Assembly (NCBI RefSeq): GCF_039535785.1 | Contig: NZ_BAAAXV010000002.1 | Location: 434,001-498,000 of the forward strand | Source of the DNA: Nonomuraea helvata | Lineage (GTDB): Bacteria; Actinomycetota; Actinomycetes; Streptosporangiales; Streptosporangiaceae | Reading direction: 5' to 3' | DNA: 64,000 nt | Part shown: positions 9,529 through 17,522 of the stretch, in pieces | How positions within the stretch are numbered: position 1 is the first letter of the stretch | How the letters are laid out: the number at the start of each line of letters is the position of its first letter | The notes under the pieces: model-generated | Databases searched by the model: none | The model's input: the letters and a program-made list of their open reading frames with translations, nothing else | Told to the model about the DNA's origin: nothing | Made by a program: the position numbers and the translations under genes

Positions 9529-9544
9529 CGTTTGTTCACAAACG
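9529..9544. promoter_or_regulatory. Operator-like palindrome upstream of the Tat-signal protein
   Basis: CGTTTGTTCACAAACG has 7-bp arms around a 2-bp centre and lies 31 bp upstream of the ATG at 9575. It could be a repressor site for that gene or a short hairpin after the importer operon. There is no T-tract, so a regulatory site is favoured. Confidence 0.35.
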
Positions 9545-9574
9545 GGTTGCAACCACGCCATAGATTCCTATCCC

Positions 9575-10606
9575 ATGAAATTTAGTGACATGTCGCCCAG
9601 GCTCTCCCGGCGTTCCCTGCTTGCCGGTGCGCTCTCCGGAGCCGGTCTCGCCGCGCTGAGCGGCACGGCCGCGTACGCCGACGTGCGGGCGCCCCGCGTG
9701 CTGATCGCCACGAACGAGCCGTGGGGCACCTACCACGTGGCCCCGCTGCTGCCCGAGGCGCGACGGCAAGGATGGGAGATCACGCAGCTGGTGCCGGACC
9801 TGTCCGGGATCAAGCCGGGCGATCCGGTGCCGGCGGTGACGCCGGACCGCGTTCAGGGCGCCGACCTGCTCGTGGTGACGGGGGCCGGGGACTGGCCGGC
9901 GGAGTGCGCGGCGCGGTTCCCGAAGCTGCCGTTGATCGCGAGCTCGCTGGCGTACCAGTTGCCGGTCGAGGCGCCCCGCGCGAAGGAGTTCCGCGGCCGG
10001 CTCAGGGCGATCACCGCGTCCTCGCCCGCCGAGGCCAAGGTGTTCGACGACTACCTGGGCACGCGCCGCCCGATCGCGGTCGTGGGCACCCCGCAGACCG
10101 ACGACCTGCCCCGGCACGCCCCCGAGGACGGGACCGTCCTTGTGCTGACCAGCGTCACCAGGTCGAGCAGCACCGGCGGCTCGGCGCCCGGCACCGAGCT
10201 GCTCCTGGCCGCGGCCGAGCGGCTGGCGGCGGCGGGCAAGCACATCCTGGTCGGGCTGCACCCGCGCGAGGACCGCTCGCTGTGGGAGCGGTACGAGATC
10301 AGCTCCGTGCCGTCGGTCCAGGCCTCGGCGCGGGCCGAGGCCGCCATCGGCATCCCGGGGACGGTGTTCCCCGTGGTCGCGGCCGTGGGTGTCCCGCTGG
10401 TCGGCTGCACGGATCCGCGCCTGCAGATCCCGGAGTACCTGCTGAGCGTCTGCTCGCACACGATCACGGCCGCGGACGAGGCCCTGACCGCCGTGACGGA
10501 GGCCGAGCCGGTGTCACGAGAGGTGCTGTACGAAGCGGTGGGGCCCGTCGGCGGCTCGGCCCGCCGCCTGCTCAAGGTGTGGCGGAAGGCGGGCATCCGC
10601 GTCTGA
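9575..10606 (+). CDS. Tat-exported protein of unknown function
   Basis: A 343-residue protein with a twin-arginine signal (LSRRSLLAGALSGAGLAAL) and a probable cleavage after AYA. I cannot assign it to a family with certainty. The mature part alternates hydrophobic strands and helices (VLIATNEPWGTYHVAPLLPEA, LLVVTGAGDW, HILVGLHPREDRSLWERY, IPGTVFPVVAAVGVPLVGCT). This is reminiscent of the Rossmann-like second domain of GT-B/UDP-GlcNAc 2-epimerase folds, but that comparison is weak. An internal ATG at 9590 is an alternative start. It converges on the FG-GAP gene. Confidence 0.65.
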   Translation: MKFSDMSPRLSRRSLLAGALSGAGLAALSGTAAYADVRAPRVLIATNEPWGTYHVAPLLPEARRQGWEITQLVPDLSGIKPGDPVPAVTPDRVQGADLLVVTGAGDWPAECAARFPKLPLIASSLAYQLPVEAPRAKEFRGRLRAITASSPAEAKVFDDYLGTRRPIAVVGTPQTDDLPRHAPEDGTVLVLTSVTRSSSTGGSAPGTELLLAAAERLAAAGKHILVGLHPREDRSLWERYEISSVPSVQASARAEAAIGIPGTVFPVVAAVGVPLVGCTDPRLQIPEYLLSVCSHTITAADEALTAVTEAEPVSREVLYEAVGPVGGSARRLLKVWRKAGIRV

Positions 10607-10657
10607 GACCCGGCGAAGGCGGGGATCGGCGGCGGAGGCCCGGCGGGCGGGCCGCGT

Positions 10658-11986
10658 TCAGGGTCTCAGGCTCGACGTGGTGAAGCGGGTCAGGACTCTC
10701 CTGCCGTCGGTCACCATGATCGTGAGGTTGTCGAAGCCGGAGGCGAAGAGGAGGTCGTCGTCCCCGTCCCCGTCGTAGTCGCCCGCCGCCAGCGGCGCGG
10801 CCTGGCCGACGCCGGGGACGCCTCCGCCGGCCCGCAGGCCGCCGGGGCCGCCCCAGAAGATCCGCGCCACGGTGTGCCTGCGCCCTGACACCGGCCATTC
10901 CCTGTCCCCGCCGAAGGCGAGGTCGTCGCGGCCGTCCCCGTTGAAGTCGCCGGCCACCGCGGCGCCCGCCGTGCCTTTGAACACCTTCTGCCGGCCGTCG
11001 CCGTAGTAGACGGTCAGCGTCCTGTCGACCGTGGGCGGCTCCGTCTCGTAGCCGGGCTCGTCGTTGCGGCTGCCGTCGTCGCCGACCGCGATGTCCCTGG
11101 TGCCGTCACCGTCGAAGTCGCCGAACGCGGAGGCCATGCCCGCGTTGAGCTTACGCCCCTCCTTCGCCAACCCCGAGGGTCCGCCGCCGAGCAGCCAGCC
11201 GGGCATCTGGTTGTCGTCGTCCGGCTCGTACACGATCAGCCCTGTCGGGCGCCGTCCTTCGATCTTGTCCACGGCCAGCCGTCCGAGCACGTAGCCGGTC
11301 GGCGACGGCTGGACGGTCTGGCGGCTCGGGATCCCCTCGCGGCTGAACGGGCCGTAGAGCACGGCCAGTCCCATGTTGTCCTCCCCGCTGTCGGCCGGGC
11401 TGGACATCGCCACGTCGGCGGCGCCGTCGCCATCGTAGTCACCGGCGATGGGCCAGTATTCGCCCCACTTGCTCTCCTTCGGAACCCTCACGGGTGTGGG
11501 GAGCGCCCTGGACTTGATGCCGCGCGGGCCGCCCCAGAAGACGTACGGGCGCACCCGGCCGTCCTGGCCGGGCGTGCTCCCGTAGCCCAGGATGTCGCCG
11601 AAGCCGTCGCCGTCGAGATCGGCTCTGGTCCCCACCTCTGCTTCCATGCCACTGAACCAGGGCTGGAACGCATCCGATGACACGACGGCCCGTTTCCCCG
11701 GATCGAGCCCCCGGGACGAGCCGTAGACCACCGCCAGACGCCGCCGGCCGACCTCGCCGTACGCGACGACCAGGTCCGCCCGGCTGTCCCCGTTGACGTC
11801 GTCAGGGCGTGCGTTCGCCTTCTTGGCACGGGGTGTGGACGGCGTCGGAGACGCGGATGCCGACGTGGGCGCGGGCACGGACGCGGTGGGCGGCGGGGAG
11901 GTCCTCCGGGGCTCGGGGGAAGGTTCGTCGCGGCATCCCGCGAGCAGAAGGACCGATGCCAAGCAGATGATCATCCTTCGCCGCAC
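10658..11986 (-). CDS. FG-GAP/VCBS repeat lipoprotein
   Basis: A 442-residue secreted lipoprotein. The signal peptide ends in the lipobox LLAGC (residues 14-18), then a Pro/Ser/Thr-rich stalk to about residue 55. Six or more FG-GAP-like repeats follow, each with a calcium-type DxDGDGxxD loop (DVNGDSRADLVV, DLDGDGFGDIL, DYDGDGAADVA, DFDGDGTRDIA, DFNGDGRDDLA, DYDGDGDDDLL). These form an integrin-alpha-like beta-propeller anchored outside the cell; ligand and role are unknown. It lies downstream of the subtilisin gene in the same orientation but is separated from it by a strong hairpin. Confidence 0.85.
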   Translation of the reverse strand: MRRRMIICLASVLLLAGCRDEPSPEPRRTSPPPTASVPAPTSASASPTPSTPRAKKANARPDDVNGDSRADLVVAYGEVGRRRLAVVYGSSRGLDPGKRAVVSSDAFQPWFSGMEAEVGTRADLDGDGFGDILGYGSTPGQDGRVRPYVFWGGPRGIKSRALPTPVRVPKESKWGEYWPIAGDYDGDGAADVAMSSPADSGEDNMGLAVLYGPFSREGIPSRQTVQPSPTGYVLGRLAVDKIEGRRPTGLIVYEPDDDNQMPGWLLGGGPSGLAKEGRKLNAGMASAFGDFDGDGTRDIAVGDDGSRNDEPGYETEPPTVDRTLTVYYGDGRQKVFKGTAGAAVAGDFNGDGRDDLAFGGDREWPVSGRRHTVARIFWGGPGGLRAGGGVPGVGQAAPLAAGDYDGDGDDDLLFASGFDNLTIMVTDGRRVLTRFTTSSLRP

Positions 11987-12006
11987 AGGCAGAGCTTAGT
12001 GGGCGC

Positions 12007-12045
12007 TCCCTCCCCGCCTCCAGCGCGCCTGGAGGCGGGGAGGGA
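12007..12045 (-). terminator. Intrinsic terminator after the subtilisin gene
   Basis: A 16-bp perfect inverted repeat, TCCCTCCCCGCCTCCA (12007-12022) and its complement (12030-12045), with a 7-nt loop. It lies 5 bp past the stop of the 12051-15878 gene. No T-tract follows, which is usual for actinobacterial hairpins. It separates the protease from the FG-GAP gene. Confidence 0.75.
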
Positions 12046-12050
12046 AGTCT

Positions 12051-15000
12051 TCACTTCAGGCCGTACGCCCGGTGGACGGTCTGCTCCACGGTGTTGCCCT
12101 CGGCGTCCGTGGCCTGGGCCCTGAGCCCCACGGCGCCCGTGGTGCGGGACAGCGCGGGCGGCGTGATGGTGGCGCGTCCCGAGGAGGACACGGGCACCGG
12201 GGTCCAGTGGGCGCCGTCGTCGAACGTGACCGAGAGCTTCAGCGCGGTGAGCTTCGCGTCCCGCACCCCGTAGGACCCGTGGTAGCCGGTGACGGTGATC
12301 CGGTGTGAGGTGCCCGCCTTGAGCCGGTTGTCCAGGTCGAGGGGTACGTCGTAGCGGAGGTTGAGCCGCCTGACCGGCTCGCACGGCGCCAGCTTGCCCG
12401 TGGCGAACCAGGCTATGCAGAGACCGTCGTCCGTCGTGGACATCCCTCCGGTCGGCCGCTTGGACCGGAAGGTCCACGCCGTCTCGACGTCCTTGGCGTA
12501 CAGCTGCGACGGGTTGGGGGTGTGGAACTTGTCGGTGAGCCGGTAGGCGGCCGCCGTCTCCGGCAGGGTGAAGGTCGGCACGATGAACGCGACGATCGCC
12601 AGCACGATCTGGGCCTCGACGAGCGGGATCTCCTGCCCGTCGCGGTACAGGTGCATCTCGTCCTTGCCGCCGTGGACGTCACTCTGGAAGTTGGCGTTGT
12701 ACGTGTACGCCTCCTGGTGGTTCGGCACCGGCCCCATGACGGGCACGGCCGCCAGGAAGGTGTCCTGCGTACGGCACGGGAAGCACATGGCGACGCCCGC
12801 GTCGAGCACCGCGTCGGAGACGACGATGTTGCCCGGCACGCGGGGCTGGATGCCCCACGGCTCCGTGCGCGACCCGGCCTTGGTGAAGATGTCCACGGCG
12901 GTGGTCGTCAGCGCGTGCTTGGCGTACCAGTCGTCGCCTTCGTCATATGTCATGGTGTTGGTCCGGGTCCAGACGACGTCCGGCGAGACCGGCCCGACGT
13001 ACTCGGTGAGGGTCGTCTGCGCGCGCACGGCGTGCTCCATGGACCACGGCCCGGCGTATGCGCCCGGATGGGTCAGCAGCGACGCCGCCGTGCTCAGCTC
13101 CACGTCGCCGGGCCGGTCGGCGTGGAAGCGGTCGTCGATCTGCTGCAGGTCGCGCGACCTGATCGAGTAGCGGACGTCGGCGGGGACCCGGCCCTGCTCC
13201 GGGAGGAACAGCGAGTACAGGTACGGCGTGGTCGCGACGCCCTCCGCCGTGACCGTCACCGGCCGGCGCCGGGACAGGGCGGCCAGCGCGCGCCCCTGCT
13301 CGGCGGGCAGGCTCATGGTCGGGATCGGGTAGGTGGGCCAGCTCGCGGCCGGGTCGAGGAAGGACCGGCCGGCGGCCCCGTACCCGAGGACCGCGGCGGC
13401 GCCCGCCTGCTGGGCGGCCTTGACCCGGTCCAGGGCGTTGCCCGTGCAGGCCGTGGCCGGGCACAGGTCCCCGAGGTCGAGCAGGACGAGCTTGCCCCGC
13501 ACGTCCTGGCCGCTGAGGTCGGCGCCCTTGCCCGCGTTGACCAGCGTGAGCCTGCTGCGGCCGTCGAGCTTGGGCGTCACCGTCTGCAGGTCCGCGTAGC
13601 GCGGGGTGAGGTCGGGCCCGCCGGGCACCTTCATGCGGATGGCCGGGGCGCCCATCTGGTAGCGGCCGGTCAGATGGAACGTGCCCTGGGTGACCTTGCG
13701 GGTGGGCAGCATCAGGTAGTCGTCGATCCCGTACTGCGGATACAGCGACTCCGCGTCGATGGAGGCGATGCCGTTGGCCGCATTGCGCCGGAAGGTGTAC
13801 TGGGAGAGGTAGACCTCCGAGTCGCGCGGCGTCTCCACGGAGACCTTGCGCGCCTTGCGCAGGTCGAGCGTGACCGTGGTGTCCTTGGTGATCTCGATCT
13901 GCGGCTCGACGGGCAGGGCCTGGGCCCATTCGCCGTCCGCGCCGCGCCAGGCGACCGCGCTCATCACGGCGTAGGTGCCGGGGTAGACCTGCGCCTGGCT
14001 CTCGGTGCCCGTGGCCGGGCTGTAGGAGTACTGCAGGTCGTCGCGGTCGTCGGTCCGCATGAGCAGCCACGGGATCTCCGTGTTGCCGGTGGCCCCGTCG
14101 GGCAGCACCAGCCGGGTGCGCACGGTGACCTTCCGCGGCTCGACGAACGCGCCCACGGCCGTGTTCACCTGGACGTCGCCGCTGGAGGCCCGCACGTAAC
14201 CCTCGTACCAGGTGTCGGGGCCCGCCGGGTCGAACGTGACCGTGACCGGCGCGGTGCCGTGCGCGGGGACGGTGACCGTGTCGCGGTCGAGGGTGAGCGC
14301 GCGGGCCGGCAGGTCGCCGCGGTGCGCCTTGACGCCGGTGCTCAGGGTGAGGGTCACCGGCTGGTCGCCGTCGTTGGTGTAGGTGAGGGTCTTGGTGACC
14401 GGGCCGCTCTGGGGCGAGGGCAGGAAGCCGAAGTCGACGCTGCCGGAGGCGCGTACCTGCTGCTTGACGGCGCGGGCGACGTCCACGCGGCCCGCGCCCT
14501 GCTCGTAGGCGTCCCGCCCGTCGCCGTGGGCGGTGCTGGTGAGCGCGGCCTTGAGCTGGACGTTGGTCCAGTCGGGGTGCTCCTGGGCGAGGATCGCGGC
14601 GGCGCCGGCGACGTGCGGGGTGGCCATCGACGTGCCGGACGCGGCGGTGTAGCCGTCCTCGGCGGGCTCACCCATGGACGTGCCGCGCGCGCGGGCGGCC
14701 ACGATGTCCACGCCGGGGGCGCTGATGTCGGGCTTGAGGCTGTAGCCGATCGGGGTGGGGCCGCGGCTGGAGAAGGACGCGAGCGCGTCCGAGCGGTCCA
14801 CGGCGGCGACGGTCAGCGCCGAGGCGGCGGTGCCGGGCGAGCCGATCGTGCGGTTCTGGCCGTCGTTGCCCGCGGCGATCACGAACAGCGCGCCGGAGTC
14901 GGCGGAGAGCTTGTCCACGGCCTGGTCGAGCGGGTTGTCCGGGCCCGGGCAGCACCCGCCGAGGCTCATGCTCACCACGCGGGCCTGCTGGGCGACTGCC

Positions 15001-15878
15001 CACTGCATGCCTTCGATGATGTCGGACTCGAGGCCGCTGCCGTAGTTGTTCATCACCTTGCCGACGAGCAGCGACGCCTCGGGCGCGACTCCGCGGTACT
15101 TGGGGCCGTTGCCCGCGATGATGGAGGCGACGTGCGTGCCGTGGCCGTGACCGTCCTCGGCGCTCGACTCGGAGCTGAAGTTCGCGGTCGCGGCGATCCG
15201 GCCGGCCAGGTCGGGGTGGGTGGCGTCGACGCCGGTGTCGAGCACGGCCACCTTGACGCCCGTGCCCTTGAACCCGGCCGCCCACGCCTCAGGGGCACCG
15301 ATCTGCTTGACGCTCCGGTCGAGCGTGACCTGGACCTTGCGGTCGAGCCAGATCTTCGAGGACGCGGCCCTGGCGGTGGCGACCCCGGACCAGAACTGCC
15401 CGGCGGCCTTCTTGTCCACCTTGACGGCCACGCCGTCGATGCTGGCGAGGGCGCGCGCCCCGGCGATCCGCTGCTGCGTCCCGTGCTGGACGATCAGCGG
15501 CAGGGTGGGGGTCTCGGCGTCGGAGTAGCCGTTGCCCGCCAGGTACGCCATGTCGAACAGGCCCCTGTCCAGGCGGCCCGCCGACAGCTCGTCCATCACG
15601 TCCGTGGGGTAGACGTAGTACGCCTTGCCCTCGCGTACCGACATGAAGAACATCGGTGCGCCGTCGTGCCTCCTGGCCGGCTCGACCTGGGCCTGCGGGC
15701 TGCCGTCGGGGGCGGTGCCGTAGGTCACCACGTCCCCGGTGATCAATGTGATCTTCTTGGCGGACTCCCCCGCCGCACCGGCGACCGGCGCCGGGGCCGA
15801 GAGGGGGGGAAGGGGGGTCGGCGCTGCCATCCCGGTGGACAGCAGCACGCCTAACGCGACAAGAGAGCGACCGATCAT
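12051..15878 (-). CDS. Secreted subtilisin-like serine protease (S8), 1275 aa, with PA domain
   Basis: A signal peptide (about residues 1-30) is followed by a propeptide and an S8 catalytic domain. The triad is visible: Asp214 in VLDTGVD, His249 in GHGTHVAS and Ser417 in GTSMATPHVAG. A protease-associated segment follows near residues 790-830 (GKLVLLDLGDLCPATACTG), then long beta-rich regions. It ends ARAYGLK-like without an LPxTG anchor, so it is probably released. A GAGGAG ribosome site precedes the ATG. The IS element at 15901-16920 sits only 22 bp upstream, so the native promoter is displaced and expression may be lost or driven from the IS. Confidence 0.92.
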   Translation of the reverse strand: MIGRSLVALGVLLSTGMAAPTPLPPLSAPAPVAGAAGESAKKITLITGDVVTYGTAPDGSPQAQVEPARRHDGAPMFFMSVREGKAYYVYPTDVMDELSAGRLDRGLFDMAYLAGNGYSDAETPTLPLIVQHGTQQRIAGARALASIDGVAVKVDKKAAGQFWSGVATARAASSKIWLDRKVQVTLDRSVKQIGAPEAWAAGFKGTGVKVAVLDTGVDATHPDLAGRIAATANFSSESSAEDGHGHGTHVASIIAGNGPKYRGVAPEASLLVGKVMNNYGSGLESDIIEGMQWAVAQQARVVSMSLGGCCPGPDNPLDQAVDKLSADSGALFVIAAGNDGQNRTIGSPGTAASALTVAAVDRSDALASFSSRGPTPIGYSLKPDISAPGVDIVAARARGTSMGEPAEDGYTAASGTSMATPHVAGAAAILAQEHPDWTNVQLKAALTSTAHGDGRDAYEQGAGRVDVARAVKQQVRASGSVDFGFLPSPQSGPVTKTLTYTNDGDQPVTLTLSTGVKAHRGDLPARALTLDRDTVTVPAHGTAPVTVTFDPAGPDTWYEGYVRASSGDVQVNTAVGAFVEPRKVTVRTRLVLPDGATGNTEIPWLLMRTDDRDDLQYSYSPATGTESQAQVYPGTYAVMSAVAWRGADGEWAQALPVEPQIEITKDTTVTLDLRKARKVSVETPRDSEVYLSQYTFRRNAANGIASIDAESLYPQYGIDDYLMLPTRKVTQGTFHLTGRYQMGAPAIRMKVPGGPDLTPRYADLQTVTPKLDGRSRLTLVNAGKGADLSGQDVRGKLVLLDLGDLCPATACTGNALDRVKAAQQAGAAAVLGYGAAGRSFLDPAASWPTYPIPTMSLPAEQGRALAALSRRRPVTVTAEGVATTPYLYSLFLPEQGRVPADVRYSIRSRDLQQIDDRFHADRPGDVELSTAASLLTHPGAYAGPWSMEHAVRAQTTLTEYVGPVSPDVVWTRTNTMTYDEGDDWYAKHALTTTAVDIFTKAGSRTEPWGIQPRVPGNIVVSDAVLDAGVAMCFPCRTQDTFLAAVPVMGPVPNHQEAYTYNANFQSDVHGGKDEMHLYRDGQEIPLVEAQIVLAIVAFIVPTFTLPETAAAYRLTDKFHTPNPSQLYAKDVETAWTFRSKRPTGGMSTTDDGLCIAWFATGKLAPCEPVRRLNLRYDVPLDLDNRLKAGTSHRITVTGYHGSYGVRDAKLTALKLSVTFDDGAHWTPVPVSSSGRATITPPALSRTTGAVGLRAQATDAEGNTVEQTVHRAYGLK

Positions 15879-15900
15879 GCGTCTCCTCAGAGATCATCTA

Positions 15901-16920
15901 GGTCGTGTTTCATAAGGCATTGAGCCACTGGTTGATCGCAGCGATGATGACGACGGCTTCGTAGCGTACGGCGAGCTTGTCGTAACGGGTCGCCATGCCG
16001 CGGTTGCCTTTGAGCAGGTTGATGCCGCACTCCACAGCGTGACGCAGCCGGTAGAACGCGGGGTCGAAGGCGGGCGGGCGACCTCCCTTCGATCCCTTGG
16101 CTCGCCGGTGAGCGTCCTGGTCGGCCTTGCTCGGAATGCACGCCTTGATCCCACGCCGGCGCAGATGAGTCCGGTTGGCCTTGCTGGTGTAGGCCTTGTC
16201 GGCCAGGACCCGGTCCGGGCGGGTCCTGGGACGGCCACCGCCGAGGCGGGCCACCCGGATCTTGCCGAGCACCGGTATGAACTGCGGGCTGTCGCCCCGC
16301 TGCCCGGCGGTCACCACCGCAGCCAGCAGCTTGCGGCCCTGCTCGCAAGCCAGATGGGTCTTGGTGGTCAGCCCGCCGCGCGAGCGCCCCAGGCCATGAT
16401 CGGCCGGCTCGCTGTGCACCCCGCCGGGTGGTTCCTTTTGCAGGTGACCGTCCCGGCGTGCTCCGGCCGCGTGCTGGTGAGCCCGGGTGATGGTGGAGTC
16501 CACGCTCACCGTCCAATCGATCTTCCCGGCGGCGTCCGCACACGCCTGCAAGGCCGCCAGGATCCGCGCCCAGATCCCCTCCCGCTGCCAGCGCCGGAAC
16601 AAGCCATACACGGTGAACCAGTGGCCGTAGCAGGCAGGAACGTCCCGCCACGGCGCCCCGGTCCGGATCCGCCACCGGATCCCGTCGATCAACTGACGCT
16701 TGCTCCACTTCGGCGGACGCCCCTTGCCCGATGCGGCAGGCAGATGCGGCTCCAGCGCCGCCCACTGCGCATCAGTGAGGTCGTGCCGCCTCGTCACCAC
16801 TACGCTGGTCACGAGGTCTCCGGTATTTCGTTCTTCTTGGTCGTTGAACCACCTACCGGAGACCTCTTCGTTCAACGATCACCGACACGCCTCACACACG
16901 TGATCTTTCGAAACACGGCC
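15901..16920 (-). mobile_element. Complete IS5-family insertion sequence (IS427-like)
   Basis: A 1020-bp element with terminal inverted repeats GGTCGTGTTTC (left) and, read inward from the right, GGCCGTGTTTC, one mismatch in 11. It is flanked by TA on both sides (15899-15900 and 16921-16922), consistent with the 2-bp TA duplication of the IS427 group. It carries one transposase gene. It lies between the subtilisin start and the cupin gene, and its intact ends suggest a recent arrival. Confidence 0.88.
15910..16875 (-). CDS. IS5-family (DDE) transposase
   Basis: An uninterrupted transposase of up to 321 residues. The N-terminal domain reads HDLTDAQWAALEPHLP; the DDE residues fall in VDSTITRAHQHAAG, VLADKAYTSKANR and RLRHAVECGINLLKGNRG. 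The full frame opens with TTG at 16875; GTG codons at 16800 and 16797 just before the LTDAQW segment are more likely starts and would give about 296 residues. No frameshift is needed, unlike two-frame IS5 relatives. Its stop lies 9 bp inside the left end. Confidence 0.9.
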   Translation of the reverse strand: MNEEVSGRWFNDQEERNTGDLVTSVVVTRRHDLTDAQWAALEPHLPAASGKGRPPKWSKRQLIDGIRWRIRTGAPWRDVPACYGHWFTVYGLFRRWQREGIWARILAALQACADAAGKIDWTVSVDSTITRAHQHAAGARRDGHLQKEPPGGVHSEPADHGLGRSRGGLTTKTHLACEQGRKLLAAVVTAGQRGDSPQFIPVLGKIRVARLGGGRPRTRPDRVLADKAYTSKANRTHLRRRGIKACIPSKADQDAHRRAKGSKGGRPPAFDPAFYRLRHAVECGINLLKGNRGMATRYDKLAVRYEAVVIIAAINQWLNAL

Positions 16921-17076
16921 TAGTCCCCGGGAACCATGACAGATCGCAGTAAAGCCGCGAAAGATGATCGAGAGTCCTTTTCCCGCCATGTACGGAAACA
17001 GGACAAGCACCGGCAACGGCGGGTCCCGGCGCGGCGATCACGGACGGTAAGCTGGGAATGACGGAAGGGGGACGTC

Positions 17077-17442
17077 ATGATCGAGGTCAAGAGCATCGAC
17101 AAGCCTGACGAGCGCCGCGACTTCCCCATGGGGCATCTCGAAGTGTGCAACCTGGAGGGCCTGACGTTCGGCGTGGCCACGTTCGAGCCCGGCTGGCGGT
17201 GGTCGGCGTCGGTCAAGCCGATCGTGGGCACCGACTCCTGCCAGGTCCACCACAACTGCTTCGTCGTCCAGGGCCGGATGCGCCTGCGGACCGACGAGGG
17301 CGGCGAGGCCGAGGTGGGCCCCGGCGACGTCTTCGTCTGCACGCCCGGGCACGACGCCTGGGTGGTGGGCGACGAGCAGTGCGTGGTCTACGACTTCGCG
17401 GGCGGCGCCGCCGAATACGCCAGGGGCACCCGTGCCGGCTGA
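17077..17442 (+). CDS. Cupin-domain protein
   Basis: A 121-residue single-domain cupin. The first cupin motif is around CQVHHNCFVVQGRMRLR and the second is EVGPGDVFVCTPGHDAWVVGDE, with His residues suited to metal binding. Small cupins of this kind bind or isomerise small ligands or sense effectors; no substrate is indicated. A GGAAGGGGG site precedes the ATG. It converges on the amidase gene with a terminator between. Confidence 0.8.
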   Translation: MIEVKSIDKPDERRDFPMGHLEVCNLEGLTFGVATFEPGWRWSASVKPIVGTDSCQVHHNCFVVQGRMRLRTDEGGEAEVGPGDVFVCTPGHDAWVVGDEQCVVYDFAGGAAEYARGTRAG

Positions 17443-17471
17443 TCGGGCCGGCTGATCGGGGCCGGACATGG

Positions 17472-17510
17472 CTGTGGCCGGATCGCCAGTCCGGTGCGAT
17501 CCGGCCACAG
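17472..17510. terminator. Bidirectional terminator between the cupin and amidase genes
   Basis: A perfect 15-bp inverted repeat, CTGTGGCCGGATCGC (17472-17486) and its complement (17496-17510), with a 9-nt loop. It is centred between convergent stops at 17442 and 17523, so it can serve both genes. Confidence 0.8.
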
Positions 17511-17522
17511 GTCAGTGGGTGT

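Noticed and set aside
12522-15854. A 1110-aa open frame opposite the subtilisin gene
   Set aside because: It is antisense to a gene with an intact catalytic triad and signal peptide, and is rich in Arg/Gly/Val/His as expected of a high-GC shadow frame.
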